A stretch of 64,000 nt of DNA from Melampsora larici-populina 98AG31 (GCF_000204055.1 NW_006768805.1:309116-373115), one strand, 5' to 3'. Shown: positions 1 to 11,801, counted from the first letter of the stretch. Notes: generated by a model not told the origin, from the letters alone. Numbers and translations: made by a program.

Positions 1-717
1 GCTGTTGAAGCCGCCAAAATGAAAGGATAGGTTTCGCGTACTTGTCCTTTCACCAGTTTACACGAGGCCTTCTCTTGATCAGTCATGTTTAGGTCTGATT
101 CCTTCATGATGATGTACTCCAGTATACTCGGGCTCAATTGACAGGAATTGCCTCCCACCTCCAAATTCAGACACACACACAGTCCATGATTGGGTCTTTA
201 TTTGTAAGTCTATTCAACCTATGGATCTTTGAATGGAACTGATGTTTTACTGTTACATGATTTGGTACTTCAAAATACTACACCAGCTTTAGGAACCACC
301 ATTATTTGATGTAAGTATTTGTCTTCAATTTTATCAGTGTCTTGAGCTACAATTTTTGCAGGATTTCTCATCATGCCAATTCAAAGGCTTATTTTCAGAG
401 GCCTTTATCACATAGTTGCTGGTATTGTTGAGGCTCTGAACATGGCCTGGTTTGTTCTGTCCTTAGCATCTCAGGCACATTGATAGGAGACCCGTAGCCC
501 ATGATGGGTCCAGGGCCATGTACAGTTCCCTACCAAAATTATACGTAATTTGAAATTTGAGACCCCTCCACGTCACTACCACCATACACAAAAATCAGCA
601 AAAGTTCAAACCACCCAAGCCGACTGGCTAAATCAAGCAAGGACAGGTTGTATGTGAGCAGGTATATAGCTTTTATTGAATGAAATGCATGGACTTACTT
701 GGTGTGAAAGAAAGGTT

Positions 718-2088
718 TCACCAACGGGTTGGTCCACCTTTATTTTTTATGACTTTGTTAAGTTGCTCAGGCATAGATGCCACCAACAATTGTAGCTTAT
801 TGTTCGGAATAGCCCACCACTCACTGATGATGGCTGAGATCATCTCTTGACGTGATTGAGGCTTGTCCTTCTTAGAAATTTTGTCTTTGAGGAGCTTCCA
901 GAGATTCTCAATTGGGTTGAGATTGGGACTATTGGCGGGCCAGTCAAGTTTGATTCACAGTGTCATTTTACTAGTCACTGGCAGGCCAGTGAGTTCCATT
1001 CACCTCAATCCAATCTCAATTCAATGTCAGTTCAATATCAGTTTGCCCTCCAATGATGTTTGAGTGGGGGATATGCATGGGCTGCATAATCACACAAACC
1101 TTCCAGACATTCTGACACCTTCATGTGTGGACATGCAACCAAACTTTATTCCAGTTCATTCTGGAAGGTTGTTTGTCTGTTACTCTAGGCCAAACATTGA
1201 GATTGGATTGATATTGAACTGACATGGATTTGAGATTGGATTGAGATTGGATTGAGCTGAACGTACTCACTGGCCTGCCAGTGAGTAGTAAAATGACACT
1301 GTGATTAGGGAATGTTGTTCCCGCCAGGTGCTTGCTTTCTTGCTTTGGTGGACTGGAGCTCCATCCTCCATGAGTATCAGATTGGGTGGAAAATGAGGAC
1401 TGCGAAGTAATTCAGCAAGACACTTCTCATAGACTAACTCCACGTAGTCGGATGAAAGAGTACGGCCTGGAGGCATTACAACAATTGGGAGTCGAAAATT
1501 TGCTGTGAATGCACTCCGTATCATCACTGATGTTCAACCACTTCGAAAAGTAGGAACTAGACAGTCAACAAGGTACTTTTCATAAGGCATTCTCCAGACT
1601 AAAACCTGTCTGGAGTTTTTGCCAATTTCAAAGTAGCACTCATCTGTCCAGATTACCCTGTTCCAGTCTTCAACAGTAAAGTGTTGGTACTTTTTAGCAA
1701 ACTCTAGCCGTCTTTTTTTGTGTGTGTCATTGAGGGCTGGCTTCTTGGCCGCTACACATGAACGTATCCCAAGTTTGTGGATTTCTCGCCAGACAGTTGT
1801 TGAGCTGACTTTTGTGGGAAGGAGCTTGGTGATTTCAGATAATGTTGCCCTTCTGTTTTTCTTGAGGATTTGCTTCAAGGTTTGTTCATCATGTTTTGTG
1901 ATTTTTTTTGGTCGTCCAGCATGATTTTGGGTAGTTATTGTACTGGTTTTCTTGAACTTTGAAATCACAGTATATACCGTTGTTGGTGGGTAGCCTAATT
2001 CAATTGCAATCTGCATGCCCCGCAGGCCTCCTTCATGCATCCCAACAATCCTAGCCTTCTCCTCTGGTGTCAAAGATTGAGTTTTCAT
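718..2088 (-). pseudogene. Tc1-like transposase, DD34E, disrupted
   Basis: The product would bind the inverted repeats and cut and paste the element. The N-terminal half has helix-turn-helix segments (KARIVGMHEGGLRGMQIA, then TLSEITKLL). The catalytic core shows WTDECYF (first Asp), LMEDGAPVHQ (second Asp) and NPIENLWKLL (Glu). With the nested MITE at 956-1303 and one ATT removed, exactly 34 residues separate the second Asp from the Glu, the Tc1 DD34E spacing. An in-frame TGA lies at 1534-1536, where related transposases read SGR before TSVM, so CGA to TGA is the simple explanation. The reading frame then ends at TGA 718-720. Two lesions make it inactive. Confidence 0.9.
956..1303. mobile_element. 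348-bp CACAGTG-type MITE inside the Tc1 transposase
   Basis: Inverted ends of about 38 bp (CACAGTGTCATTTTAC... at 956 and its complement ending at 1303) are flanked by a 3-bp direct repeat ATT (953-955 and 1304-1306). The interior has further internal inverted copies of a CAATCCAATCTCAAT-like motif. There is no coding capacity. CACT/CACA ends with a 3-bp duplication fit the CACTA (CMC) superfamily. Confidence 0.85.
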
Positions 2089-2206
2089 GATTTTCAGGAT
2101 GAATGTGATGTGTGAGTTGTGAGGAACCAGGTTTCAAGAACAACAGTTCTCTGGGCTGAGGTCAAAATACATTAATATTTACGTAAAATTTTGGTAGGGG
2201 ACTGTA

Positions 2207-2901
2207 GAGCCAAACACATCCTGTGATCTGATGGTGTTACTAAGGCAAGTAAATAGCACTGTGGGGTGGATTAGGGACCAGTCCAAGGAGGAACCTGTGA
2301 AAGGTAGGCCAGTGCATAGCAGTGCATCCAACAAGTTTTTGAGGCTTGCTTTTTGGACAGCTATGGATTTTATAGAGAAATGACCCCCAACAACATCAGA
2401 TCGTGCCAGTGAGCAATACACCTCCCAACAGCTTTTAGCTCATTTTAAAAATAATAGATAATCCATGGATTTTTTGGTCTTTTGAAAGGGGGATCTGTGG
2501 GGCTCAAATAGTGGTTCAAATTGAATGAATTGGAACTGTTGTTTTTTTGGGGATGCACTAGGATGCAATTTGCCCAAACCCTAAGTGTTCATGTAGTCTA
2601 ATTTCTATCAATCCTATAATAAATTTTGGACACTGTTTATAAGAATGTGTCACATCCAGATTGTGTGGTTACCTTCATGTCCAAAATTGGGTTGAACCCT
2701 CTCTTTGATGCTACTGTGGGTTTTGAATGAGGACCTCCTCAGAAAAACTATGATTTTGGCTAAACTCAACAAAGTCCCATTTTGTTGCTTGCAATTGAAG
2801 GCTCCAGTGAGGGACTTGCACCAGGAGATCAACTTCCTTGGCCTTAGATGGTGCTGGAGACATTCCCACATGAGAGTGGAGAACACAGACAAGACAGTCT
2901 C
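2207..2901. other. Intergenic or relic sequence
   Basis: No supported gene beyond the possible minus-strand exon near 2220-2420. Around 2764-2822 a motif AACTCAACAAAGTCCC is followed by GGGACTTGCACC, resembling the hairpin tip of the RecQ element termini at 11802 and 18661. Confidence 0.4.
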
Positions 2902-3160
2902 CACTTCAAATATCAAACAACTTCCCTTCAATTGAGCATGGGAAAATGACTGGAAGTATAATTGGTCATAAAGCATTGATCACTACACACTTGAGCCATA
3001 GCACCCACACTACATATGTGCAGCAGGATGGTTAAATTGGGAGCCATTGGGTACATACAGTGATGCTCAGATATAGTCTCATCTGGATGAGTGAACCATA
3101 TGTAATACCTTCTGTAATCTTTTTTGGTTTGACAAAAGCATTCCAAAAATTGACTACATA

Positions 3161-3336
3161 CAGTCTAACCCGCGCAAATGCATAACTTGGGTGGAAGGCT
3201 TTTGCTATGCATTTTGACGGGTTATGCAATTCCATTGTCAAATTTGGCAGTAAAAAGTATCAAAATTTAGGATTTTTTCTATGCATTATCACGGGTTATG
3301 CAGGTGCGCGGGTATGCATTTGCGCAAGTCAGACTG
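3161..3336. mobile_element. 176-bp TA-flanked MITE (Tc1/mariner type)
   Basis: The ends are inverted repeats CAGTCTAACCCGCGCAAATG and CAGTCTGACTTGCGCAAATG (reverse strand), flanked by TA at 3159-3160 and 3337-3338. Internal GGGTTATGCA motifs are also inverted. Non-coding; it depends on a transposase encoded elsewhere. Confidence 0.8.
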
Positions 3337-3382
3337 TATACCTCCATAGCCACTGAGGCAATTCTCTGGAAGCCATTTGATA

Positions 3383-4010
3383 CACTGCAAACATCATTCA
3401 TCTTCCCCAAGTGGGCAGGAAAAAATAATTTGGAGTATGATTTGTCATAAAATGATCTGTCACTTCACACCTGAGCCATAACACCCGCACTACATATGTG
3501 TAGCAGGCTCAGTGAATAGGTGGTTGTCATGTACATACAGTTTTGCTTGGCTATCTGCTCATCAGGATACAGTATTCATATGTAATACATGCTGTAACTT
3601 TTTCAGATTGACAAATGCATTCAAAAGATTGACTACATACACTGGCTTGACGTTTTGGTGTAATCTCATCAACTCAGCTGCATGTAACACCCTTGCTGTT
3701 ACTAAGAAATAGCTTCAACAATATTGCCCGAGCAGCTCCAGAAAGATATGCAGTGAATTTTTGGGACAATTTTTTCAAAGTCAAAAAAGCTACATGTGGT
3801 GTAACATGTGATTTATTTATTCTGGTGGGCAGAAAACTGAGCAGACCTGTATGTACATGATAGACAACTATTTACCTAGCTTGCCGCACATTTGTAGGGT
3901 GGGTGTCATGGCTCAGCCTCAGGTGTGCTGTATTGGATCCTGTTATGACAAACTGTACTATTGATCATTTTCCTCTTCCAACTTGGGGAAGTTGAATGAT
4001 GTTCACAGTG
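3383..4010. mobile_element. 628-bp CACT MITE nested in the 2902-4335 element
   Basis: It starts CACTGCAAACATCATTC and ends with the inverted form ...GAATGATGTTCACAGTG, flanked by the 3-bp repeat ATA (3380-3382 and 4011-4013). A second copy of the same family lies at 62080-62701, similar along its length. Its arms are inverted repeats, so the whole unit can fold on itself. Confidence 0.85.
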
Positions 4011-4335
4011 ATAGTAACAGAAAGGGTGTTACATGAAGTTTAGTTCATGTAATCACACCAAAGCTATGAGTCAGTGTATGTAATCAATTTTTGAAAAGCT
4101 TTTGTTAAACTGAAAAAAATTATAGAAGGTAATACATAAGGTTTACTCATCCAGATGAGCCAATATCTGAGCATCTCTGTATATACATGATAGATTCCAA
4201 TTTACCCATGCTACTGCATGTATATAGTGTGGGTGCCATGGCTCAGGTGTCCAATGATCAATGCTTTATCATCAATTTGACTTCTAATGATTTTCTCATG
4301 CCAAACTGAAGGGAAATTGTTTGATGTTTGCAGTG

Positions 4336-6022
4336 CTCAGTCACAGAATGTATGTTAACTGTGAGACAACTAGTCTGTTTCATCACTTTTACCAGGTTGA
4401 AAAAAAATTGAAAACATGGTCAAAGAGGGTATGAAGGGTGAGGAAGACCTGGGTGATATCATATGTTAAGCCAAGTGCAAGCATCCTATTGGAATGCAAT
4501 CAATTCATCCTCCTCAGTCTTTGCCTGGCTGAGCTGTTGATTGAAGGGCAGATACAGTCTGACACAGTCTGATTTCCTGTGACTGTCACATTCAGGGAGC
4601 AAGTTTTGCCTGGAACTATGTGGGAATGTCTCAGACATGTTTAAACTTGTTGTGGTATTCAGTACCACATGAGGATGTGTGTATGTAAGGAAGTCCTGAA
4701 GGTATCAAATCGTACGTTATGGTCAAGGACTTCTGGTAGTGTTGTGAAATTATGTACAAGTCAATGCGTGGTCAGTATGTTAAGAAAGAAGGTGTTATGA
4801 AGATGAGTCTGGTCAATGCTTGTGCAGTTTTGTTTCTTTTAGTGTTAAATTGGGAATAGGTCGCATGTGACCTGAGATATCATGACCATCAATTGTTTTC
4901 AAATGTTTTCACCTATGTTCTACTTTTCTATATACTCACCTGAGAATCTTCAGTTTCTTTCCTCATCGGAAAGAAATTGTAAGTGCTTTACTACAAAGTT
5001 TGTGATTATATACATTTTTCTAACTATTCATCTTATCTTCATTATAAGTTACATTTACTTTTTACTTACCTTCCGTTTGACATTGTTTTGATCACGTACC
5101 CGTTGCTACACGCACAGGTGTGTTTTATTTAGCTTGCTGAAGCTTTGAGAGCCTTGTGCCGCTGTACTCACGTCTCACCTGTTACCCCAGGTGTGTTTTA
5201 TTTAGCTCGCTGAAGCTTTGAGAGGCTTGTGCCACGGTACTCACGTCTCACCTGTTACCCCAGGTGTTTCCTTTCTATCTCTGGTCTCTGGCACAGCTCC
5301 TGTTTTTCTGCGAGCTCTACTTGGTTTCAAGAACTTCTCAAAACTGAATTGAAAACAAGACATTTCTATACCAACTTGCTTCCAGTTTGTGCCACATCAC
5401 ACTTACCATGTGGTGTACTGTTGCAACAAATTGCAGTTATGTTTCTTTCAAAACCAATAAGACTCAAAAAGAAATATTTGAGAACAGATCAGCAAGTGTT
5501 TTAGTGATTGGATGAATTGGGATATATATGTCATATGATGAACCAATTGGGACAAAATTGAATCATTGAGATCCATGATCAAGTTGTGGAAGTGTTAGAA
5601 GGAGCTACCAGATTGGGATTCATAATGAGTTAAGTGAACTGGGGTATGGGTTTCTGTTTTGTGTATGATAAAGTCCTGTGGCACAAATTTCTTTTATAAT
5701 CCTGTATCTCCTCACATTTGTAATCTTTTTCCCCATTGAGGAAAAAGATTCTCAACATGAGTTATTACCATTTTGCTACTGCCTTTCGTAAAATCTTTAC
5801 TGAGAGCTCTACTAAATTAGACTTGTTACATGTTACTTTTCCTCATTACCCCTTACCTTTTCTTCTTATCTGATTTCTCTCCAAGTAGTTCATCTATAAT
5901 CTACCTTGTCTTCCTCAGGTTTGTCAAGTTTAGCACTTGTCCATTCTTGTTGCCTTGTTGTGTCTAGTCAACATGGGCTAATTGTATCTCAACCCTTTCA
6001 AAAGTTTTAATTATTTTTCATT
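4336..6022. other. Gene-free stretch with a short tandem duplication
   Basis: No convincing coding region. The open frames are short and lack motifs or splice-linked partners. The only structure noted is the 73-bp duplication at 5116-5261. Confidence 0.5.
5116..5261. repeat. 73-bp tandem duplication
   Basis: Two adjacent copies, starting AGGTGTGTTTTATTTAGC at 5116 and 5189, differ at only a few positions. A third partial start, AGGTGTTTC, follows at 5262. Function unknown. Confidence 0.85.
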
Positions 6023-6785
6023 TAGGGTATTCAAATATGGTTCTGGAAATTTCCAGAAGTGTTTCCCCAGAACGCCAGAAGTTTTTTTTTGGGTGTGTTC
6101 TGAACTTATGGTAATCTGAAGCTTAGAATAAGCAACACTGCATGTTTGCCAGAAGAGCAGGAGGCTTCTGGTGTTCTGGGGAAACACTTCTGGAANNNNN
6201 NNNNNNNNNNNNNNNNNNNNNNNNNNNNNNNNNNNNNNNNNNNNNNNNNNNNNNNNNNNNNNNNNNNNNNNNNNNNNNNNNNNNNNNNNNNNNNNTCCAC
6301 TTCATAATATTAGTAAGGTGCTATCTAGTCATTTAAACACTCTACATATGTTCAAACAGTTCTGCATGAATAGCTCTGTAGGATCTTTTTTAGACCAGCT
6401 ACAGATGTGATGTCTCAATGAAAAATGTAGAGGAAAGGCTCACCTCTTAATGCACTTCAAATCGAGTGATTTGATTCAGAACTGCAAAAGTTATTGATGT
6501 TTGAAGATTCCAAAATCCTGTCTTCAAAGTCAAGGGCCAAATTTCAGGTATTGTTACACGTGAATTTTTGATGATTTTCAGTGTTTATTGTTGGTACATT
6601 AACCAGTATCTGTGTGTAAAATACAAAAAAATACTCGTCATGACGCCCCAACATCTAGGAACAAGGTGCATATTTTTTCAGATTTTTAGCTCTCTTCCTG
6701 TTGCCTCAGGACTTTTCTATGTCAGTAGTTTTCTTTACCGCCCGGTAAAGATGACATTTTGTGTAGTGTTTGAATACCCTAATTT
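6023..6785. mobile_element. Gapped CACTA-type MITE within a short inverted repeat
   Basis: The right end (6541-6768) matches the right part of the complete CACTA-type MITE at 29797-30602 and ends ...TTTTGTGTAGTG. The left end is not seen. A run of 100 N (6196-6295) interrupts it. A perfect 14-bp inverted pair, TTAGGGTATTCAAA near 6023 and TTTGAATACCCTAA at 6769, brackets the whole, suggesting an older host element. The sequence beside the gap also folds back (TTCCAGAAGTGTTTCCCCAG and its complement). Confidence 0.6.
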
Positions 6786-7601
6786 GATTGAGCTTAGTGT
6801 CTCTTTTGAACTTAATTTCTTTTACTTATGCCAAACTTGCACGCAGGCAAGGGTTGGGAACAAGAGTTCGGCTGGGCACGTCCTCACAAGCCTTTTATAC
6901 CTTTTGTTTACCAAGGAATCCTGCCAGACCCATAATGAAAAATGTGTGTGATGGTCTTGCACACAATGTGAACTTTTCTCCTCAAAAGTTACACATTGCT
7001 CCCTTAGTTAGACTCGTAGGCACGAATGATTACGTAGACTTCCCGCATGTACTCGTCCCTTTTTTTCCTATCCTTTTCTCTCACTGCTGATCGCTCTCAT
7101 GGGGGAAAATACAAATCGAGCCCCAGCGCAATTTCGTAGCCGACGTGTTCTTTGCCTAACACCGTCGCAAGCCCATTCCCGGTGATTCATAAAACCACAA
7201 AGATTCCACCCGTATGTGTTGAACACGAACTAGCGCAGCGTTCTCAAATCTCGGTTGATCAGAGGTTTGCATCGTGGTCAAATACCTGAGATTATTCACT
7301 CGATACCAATTGAGGTGTAAACTGATATTCTACCACAATTTTACAGGTATTCACAGCGTTTTTTCGAATCCCCCACCATAACCTTTCCCCAACGAAAAGG
7401 AGGTTCGTGATGGTGGCAGTACCTGGCGATAGATGACTGATGGTCATTCAGAGTGAACATCCTAAGTAGTAAGCCATGTTGACCTCCTTAACTGCTGTGT
7501 AACAAGGAGGATCCCACAGCCTCCATAGTCTACATATCTATATCTTTCGATACCATCCTTCCAATTCGAACACGCTCCTTATAATCTTTTTCTGAGTAAA
7601 A
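6786..7601. other. Upstream region of the lipase-like gene
   Basis: No supported gene. An AT-rich stretch with TATCTATATC near 7530 lies 50-75 bp upstream of the lipase start and could act as a core promoter; this is inference only. Confidence 0.3.
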
Positions 7602-9476
7602 ATGAAACTCTTCACTATTTTCACTTTGATGACCTTATCGTTCATCCAAGTTTCTATTGCCTTGGAAAGTAAACCAATTCTTTCGCGTGACCTCAAACGT
7701 GAACGATTAAGAAGACACAACGAGCTTCAAACTCGTCAAATCAGTCGATATGCTGATCATCCTGATTGGTAAATCGTCCAAGCGTTCGGTTTTTGAACCC
7801 CAACCTAAAGAAGAAAATTTGATGGTTTTATAATTCTCCAGGTTCTATCTCAACCAACAAGAATGGTATGAACTTGATGCAACTCAACAAGATCATATGC
7901 GGTAAGAGATTCAACCTACCAATCTTTTCTCCTTCCATTCTCTTAATCTAATCGATGATTTTGATTGTTTTCTATTACATTCAGTTTCCATGCTTATTTA
8001 GCTATGTCAGTATATGGTGATTACATGAATACTTGCCCAAAGACATTTCTCAAAGGTTTCACTGTATTGCAAACTTTCGAGGGAGGTTATATTGCTCAAA
8101 TTCCCGAGATGGTTAGATTTCTTTTACTTATACTTGAGTAATTGATTGATTTGTTGATCTTTGTTTGATTGTGTTCTTTTCAATTTGATTTGTTTGGTGG
8201 CTTTAGGTGAAGATTGTGATTGTCTTCAAAGGTACTGGGTAAGTGCATTTTGTGTTTTGCAATGGTATTGAAAACACAATTGTCCTGAATTTCTTCACTA
8301 ATTCTGTTTTTTATATCGCGATGTTGCTTGATTGATTATCAGGGGATACGATATGTAAGTCGCAGGTCGAATCCCTTGAGATTGACTCTTGACTGATTCT
8401 AGTTTGAATTGACCGCATACAAACGAAAGTGATTGGACTCCCACAACGCGTTAGTCCTTACCCAAGTTTAATTCTTCTTGGACTTCATCATCGTATTGAA
8501 AAAACAAAATTTTATCATCTTTTTAAAGTCGAAGATTTAGTATCAAATTGTACTGATTGTCAAGTTGCAACAGCTATAAAACAACAGTATCTTCACGTCA
8601 AATCTATGACAAATGATTTTACAGTAGCTAAACAAGCTGTTGCTCGGACAGTCAGTTCGACCTATCATCTTGCATATCAGCTAAAACGTTGAAGTATTAA
8701 TGAGTCTATTGGATGATTAGGGATTACACTTTTCCGTCACTGGTCATGGAACCGGAGGTTCAATTGCTGCACTTGCTGCTATGGATTTAGGAGCCCGCGA
8801 TCTTGTGTAAGAACTTGGTCAGAATGAACTTCGACAACAACAATCAGAATAAAGTATTGATATATTTGAAACATGCTTTATTTTGAATTTATATGATTTT
8901 CGTATTTAGACATTACTCTCATAACTTTGGTATGCCCAGGACGTTCAATATGGCCGCTGTTGTTAGATATGACAATCTGTTTCAAGTCTTGTCTGGTCAA
9001 AGTGTTGTAGCCCGCAATGATTTCTCAGTTCATGTGAGTCCCGAGATACGCAGTAGCACCGAATGGTGATTGTTTAGATCATGGCTGAGGTTTTGATTTG
9101 ACTTGTTTTTTTCTAGATTGTACCTCTTGGTCCTTTGGTTCACGTTGGATCAAAAGCTCACCTCACTGGTAACAAAACTCAATGGTTGAAGAATTGCTTT
9201 GGAGACAACGTTCGTGAACCTAATAATTTCTTCATCTTTGAATTATCGTCTCATCTCATGTTGAGTTCATCTAATTATCTGTTGTTTCGATTATATAGGA
9301 GGATCCAAAATGTTTAGGAGACCGAAGCAGTCAATCAGACCACAAATATTATTTTACTCACTTAGGACAATGCGGTAGTTCTGAGAAGGTAATTCATTTC
9401 ATTCGCGTTCCTTGATTCTTTACAACAGAACGTACAGAGAACAACGTTTAACTGATGATCGATCATAGGGGTTCTA
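7602..9476 (+). CDS. Secreted class 3 lipase-like protein lacking the nucleophile serine
   Basis: Class 3 lipases hydrolyse acylglycerols with a Ser-Asp-His triad. The start ATG 7602 opens a signal peptide (KLFTIFTLMTLSSFIQVSIA). Successive exons give FHAYLAMSVYGDYMNTCPKT, VKIVIVFKGTGGYD, LHFSVTGHGTGGSIAALAAM, HYSHNFGMPRTFN, and a C-terminal EDPKC...SDHKYYF. These match the family order: oxyanion FKGT, nucleophile elbow, GxPR strand, Asp loop (RNDFS) and the catalytic His in DHxYYF. The elbow is GHGTG at 8742-8756, with Gly where GxSxG needs Ser. About eight introns are predicted, including a 12-nt microexon near 8341. The joints near 8340-8450 and 8650-8720 could not be resolved cleanly, so a frameshift or decay is possible. 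The last codons follow an intron ending at 9467. Confidence 0.75.
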
Positions 9477-10682
9477 ATTCTGAGGAACTCGAAAATCTAG
9501 AGTATTGAGCGAGGACCCAAAGGTTATCTTTTTTTACCTTTTTACATTTCGGATTTGAATAATTATCTTTTTGTTCTTGGAATCTCTTTTTCGGATCTCA
9601 TCATGAAATCAAGTTTAAATATCCCTTTTTACCACACAACAAATTTTCACATATTTCTGTGAAATATTGGATAAGTACTTTCGACATCTAAAGACTCAAT
9701 ATGTAGACTCAAGTGCATTTGACAATACGCGCAAAAGCTAGACTTTTGCAGGAGATTGGTTTGTCAAGTGGTGTCAGACTGAGTTTTTTGTGAATATAAA
9801 ACGCAAGCCGATCCTGGAGGCCGAGGGATTCACTCGAGAATTGCAGCGCAAAGGACAATAGAGATAAAAGACGGTATTCAATGTCTGGCCTGGCCCTACT
9901 GCGCCAACATGTGACTGTGCTTAAAAAGATGCGAGGCCGTCTTCAGGATGATACCCGAACGCATTTGAGACGATCAGGCCTTATCTTCACTGAGCCCGAT
10001 CCCCATAGGTTAACAAAACATCCCCCCTCATCCACCATCAAGTTTGTATGGGATTTCAATTGATCTTGAATGATATGCAAAAAGGATTCCTAAAACAAAA
10101 AACCATGAATGATTTCTAAATAAATACAACCTAATTACAACCTGATCCCCAGATAGCCATCCATCCCAAAAAGAAAGGAGAAAAACAATCCGGAAAGTTT
10201 AAGAAATGGTTTTTTTTACAAAAGATACATTGCTTTAAAATTAAATTTTGATTTGAATCAATCAAATGCTATAATGAAATAATGAAAGAGAAAGCAAATT
10301 GGGATCAAAAAGGGTATGGAGAGAATGAAAGTATGAAGGTATTAGATAAAGCCTAAAAGGTGAAAAATTGGCGATTGCAATTTGAGATGAAGTAGATTTG
10401 TAATAACAAGAACACAGAGAAGGAGAGGTGACTGGTAGCTTATGAGAGTGTCAATGATCGTAACTGGTAGCATATGAGAGTGTCAATGATCGTAACTGGT
10501 AGCATATGAGAGTGTCAATGATCGAGACTTGTCATCATCATTAGATGATACTAAAGACTTGAGAAAACAAGAATCGAATCAGCGTCTCTCCTTTGTAAAG
10601 TTGTAAGTCAAAGATCAATTATTTCTGGAACCAACATACTTGAATAAATAATTATATAAAGAAAAAAGTTTGCATGAATTTT
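9477..10682. other. Intergenic region between lipase and unknown gene
   Basis: AT-rich, with no supported gene. The open frame at 9881-10063 has no recognisable motif. A three-copy tandem repeat lies at 10431-10526, in the shared 3' intergenic space of the convergent genes at 7602-9476 and 10683-11354. Confidence 0.4.
10431..10526. repeat. Three tandem copies of a 32-bp unit
   Basis: The unit begins ACTGGTAGCATATGAGAGTG. Copies start at 10431, 10463 and 10495 and are almost identical. No function is evident. Confidence 0.9.
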
Positions 10683-11354
10683 TCATGGTAAATTTGTACT
10701 ATCAAATGGACCACTCTGTCTTGACCATGCTTCTGTAGGATTTATTTTTGATATTCTTGTTAAGTATTTGTAAATTGGCCAAACTAATGAAACACCAGTT
10801 GGATTTGGAAAAAAGTCAACAAGAGAGTCAATAATCAACATCATCTTGAAAAAGGCGATTTCTTGAAAAAGCCATTTACCTGCAAAAACATATGTCATAG
10901 TACATGTTAAAAAAATCACAAAACCTAATTCAAATTTTCAAGATTGAAAGTTTTCGATTTTTCATCAACAAAGGTTAGAACAAGACTTTATAGAGTCAAG
11001 AAAGAAAGAAAAGAAAAAACCGTGAATTAAATTCTCACCTAAATTTAACCAGCCACGATAGGAGTAGATAGTAAAACTAAGATCAGTTTCAATGATATAT
11101 CTAGATGTACCACGTCTCGGGTAAGGTCTTTCATTTGCATGAAGTGCATCAGGTGTTGCAGGTAAGAAATCATCACAAAAGAAGGATAAACCACTACAGC
11201 CTAAATTATCTCGATTTGTGCTTTGATCTGTGATGATGCTTAATGAATTGATTTTGTTGAGTTTGTTTGATTTGAAGTCTTGGATACTTTTTTCTGATTT
11301 TAATGATGAAAATGTTGAGGATGATGAAATTGTTGATGTTGTTGATTTAATCAT
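10683..11354 (-). CDS. Hypothetical protein, two exons
   Basis: I do not recognise the family. Exon 1 starts at ATG 11352-11354 with a serine/threonine-rich N-terminus, then LGCSGLSFFCDDFLPATPDA and RRGTSRYIIETDLSFTIYSY. A clean phase-1 intron (GTGAGAAT...TTTTTGCAG, ending near 10900) joins GWLNL to GKWLFQEIAFFKMMLIID. The protein ends TEAWSRQSGPFDSTNLP at 10683. Good splice sites and uninterrupted frames in both exons argue for a real gene. There is no obvious signal peptide. The lipase-like gene lies upstream on the other strand, tail to tail. The protein could be a fragment of a longer family. Confidence 0.55.
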
Positions 11355-11792
11355 TGATCGAAGTTTGTTTTGGTTTACAAAGGTTCTATGATTTTTTTAT
11401 GGTCAAGTAATGAAGCTTAATCTCTTGAAGTGGTGTTCTCATTTAATCATTCGATCAGTTCTATCTTATAACGCCAAACGAAGTGATTTGATATCTTGAA
11501 ATCGGTTTATGTTTTGAGGACTCGTCACAGTTGCGGTGATTGTTTTTAATTTGGATCACTTCTTTCAATCTCAAGATCTCTCGCATCAACTTCGTCTCTC
11601 AACTTCTTTTGCAACTTTGAATTCAAAATGTGTACTTTATTCGAATTCAAGTGAACTTCTAGATTCGGTGGCTTTTTCAAACAATTGATACTGATACACA
11701 TTCGATTTCGATTCAAATTACTTTGCAATTCAATTTTGAATCAGCAAGTTCAACTAAACTCAACAAGTCAAAGCAGGTCAAAGCGTGCGAGA
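11355..11792. other. Spacer before the RecQ element
   Basis: No gene supported. AT-rich sequence holding the presumed 5' flank of the 10683-11354 gene. The 9-bp duplication AGCAGCGAG of the next element begins at 11793. Confidence 0.4.
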
Positions 11793-11801
11793 AGCAGCGA
11801 G

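Larger units (their letters stand above)
523..2204 (-). mobile_element. Tc1/mariner element with nested MITE
   Basis: The ends are imperfect inverted repeats of about 26 bp beginning CAGTTCCCTACCAAAAT at 523 and CAGTCCCCTACCAAAAT (reverse strand) at 2204. TA dinucleotides flank both ends (521-522 and 2205-2206), the hallmark target duplication of Tc1/mariner elements. The single gene inside is a transposase on the minus strand. A 348-bp MITE sits inside that gene, so the original element was about 1.33 kb, a normal Tc1 size. A relic of the same terminus occurs at 41110-41187. Confidence 0.9.
1..2427 (-). pseudogene. Possible multi-exon gene of unknown function, cut by the Tc1 insertion
   Basis: I do not recognise this gene. 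Minus-strand reading gives three open, protein-like pieces. One lies about 2220-2420 (contains SLARSDVVGGHFSIKS). One reads across the Tc1 insertion point at 521/2206 and continues to about 405 (contains GPGPIMGYGSPINVPEML). One runs off the left window edge from about 195 (contains SPSILEYIIMKESDLNMT). When the Tc1 element and one TA are removed, the middle piece stays open on both sides of the insertion site, which supports an interrupted coding exon. Exon limits are uncertain and the 3' end is outside the window. It could also be a fragment of another mobile element. Confidence 0.3.
2902..4335. mobile_element. Outer CACT...AGTG MITE carrying two younger insertions
   Basis: The left arm (2902-3160) and right arm (about 4066-4335) are long inverted copies of each other, both including a GAGCCATRGCACCCACACTA-type stretch. 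The ends read CACTTCAAAT and ATGTTTGCAGTG and are flanked by a 3-bp repeat CTC (2899-2901 and 4336-4338). A TA-flanked MITE (3161-3336) and a related CACT MITE (3383-4010) lie inside. No coding sequence. Confidence 0.75.

Noticed and set aside
6106..6410. Open frames crossing the 100-N gap
   Set aside because: The frames exist only because N codons are not read as stops.
9881..10063. Small open frame of 60 codons downstream of the lipase
   Set aside because: No domain, no splice partner, ordinary length for chance.
10431..10526. Possible CRISPR-like array
   Set aside because: Three directly adjacent 32-bp copies without spacers; a plain tandem repeat in eukaryotic DNA.
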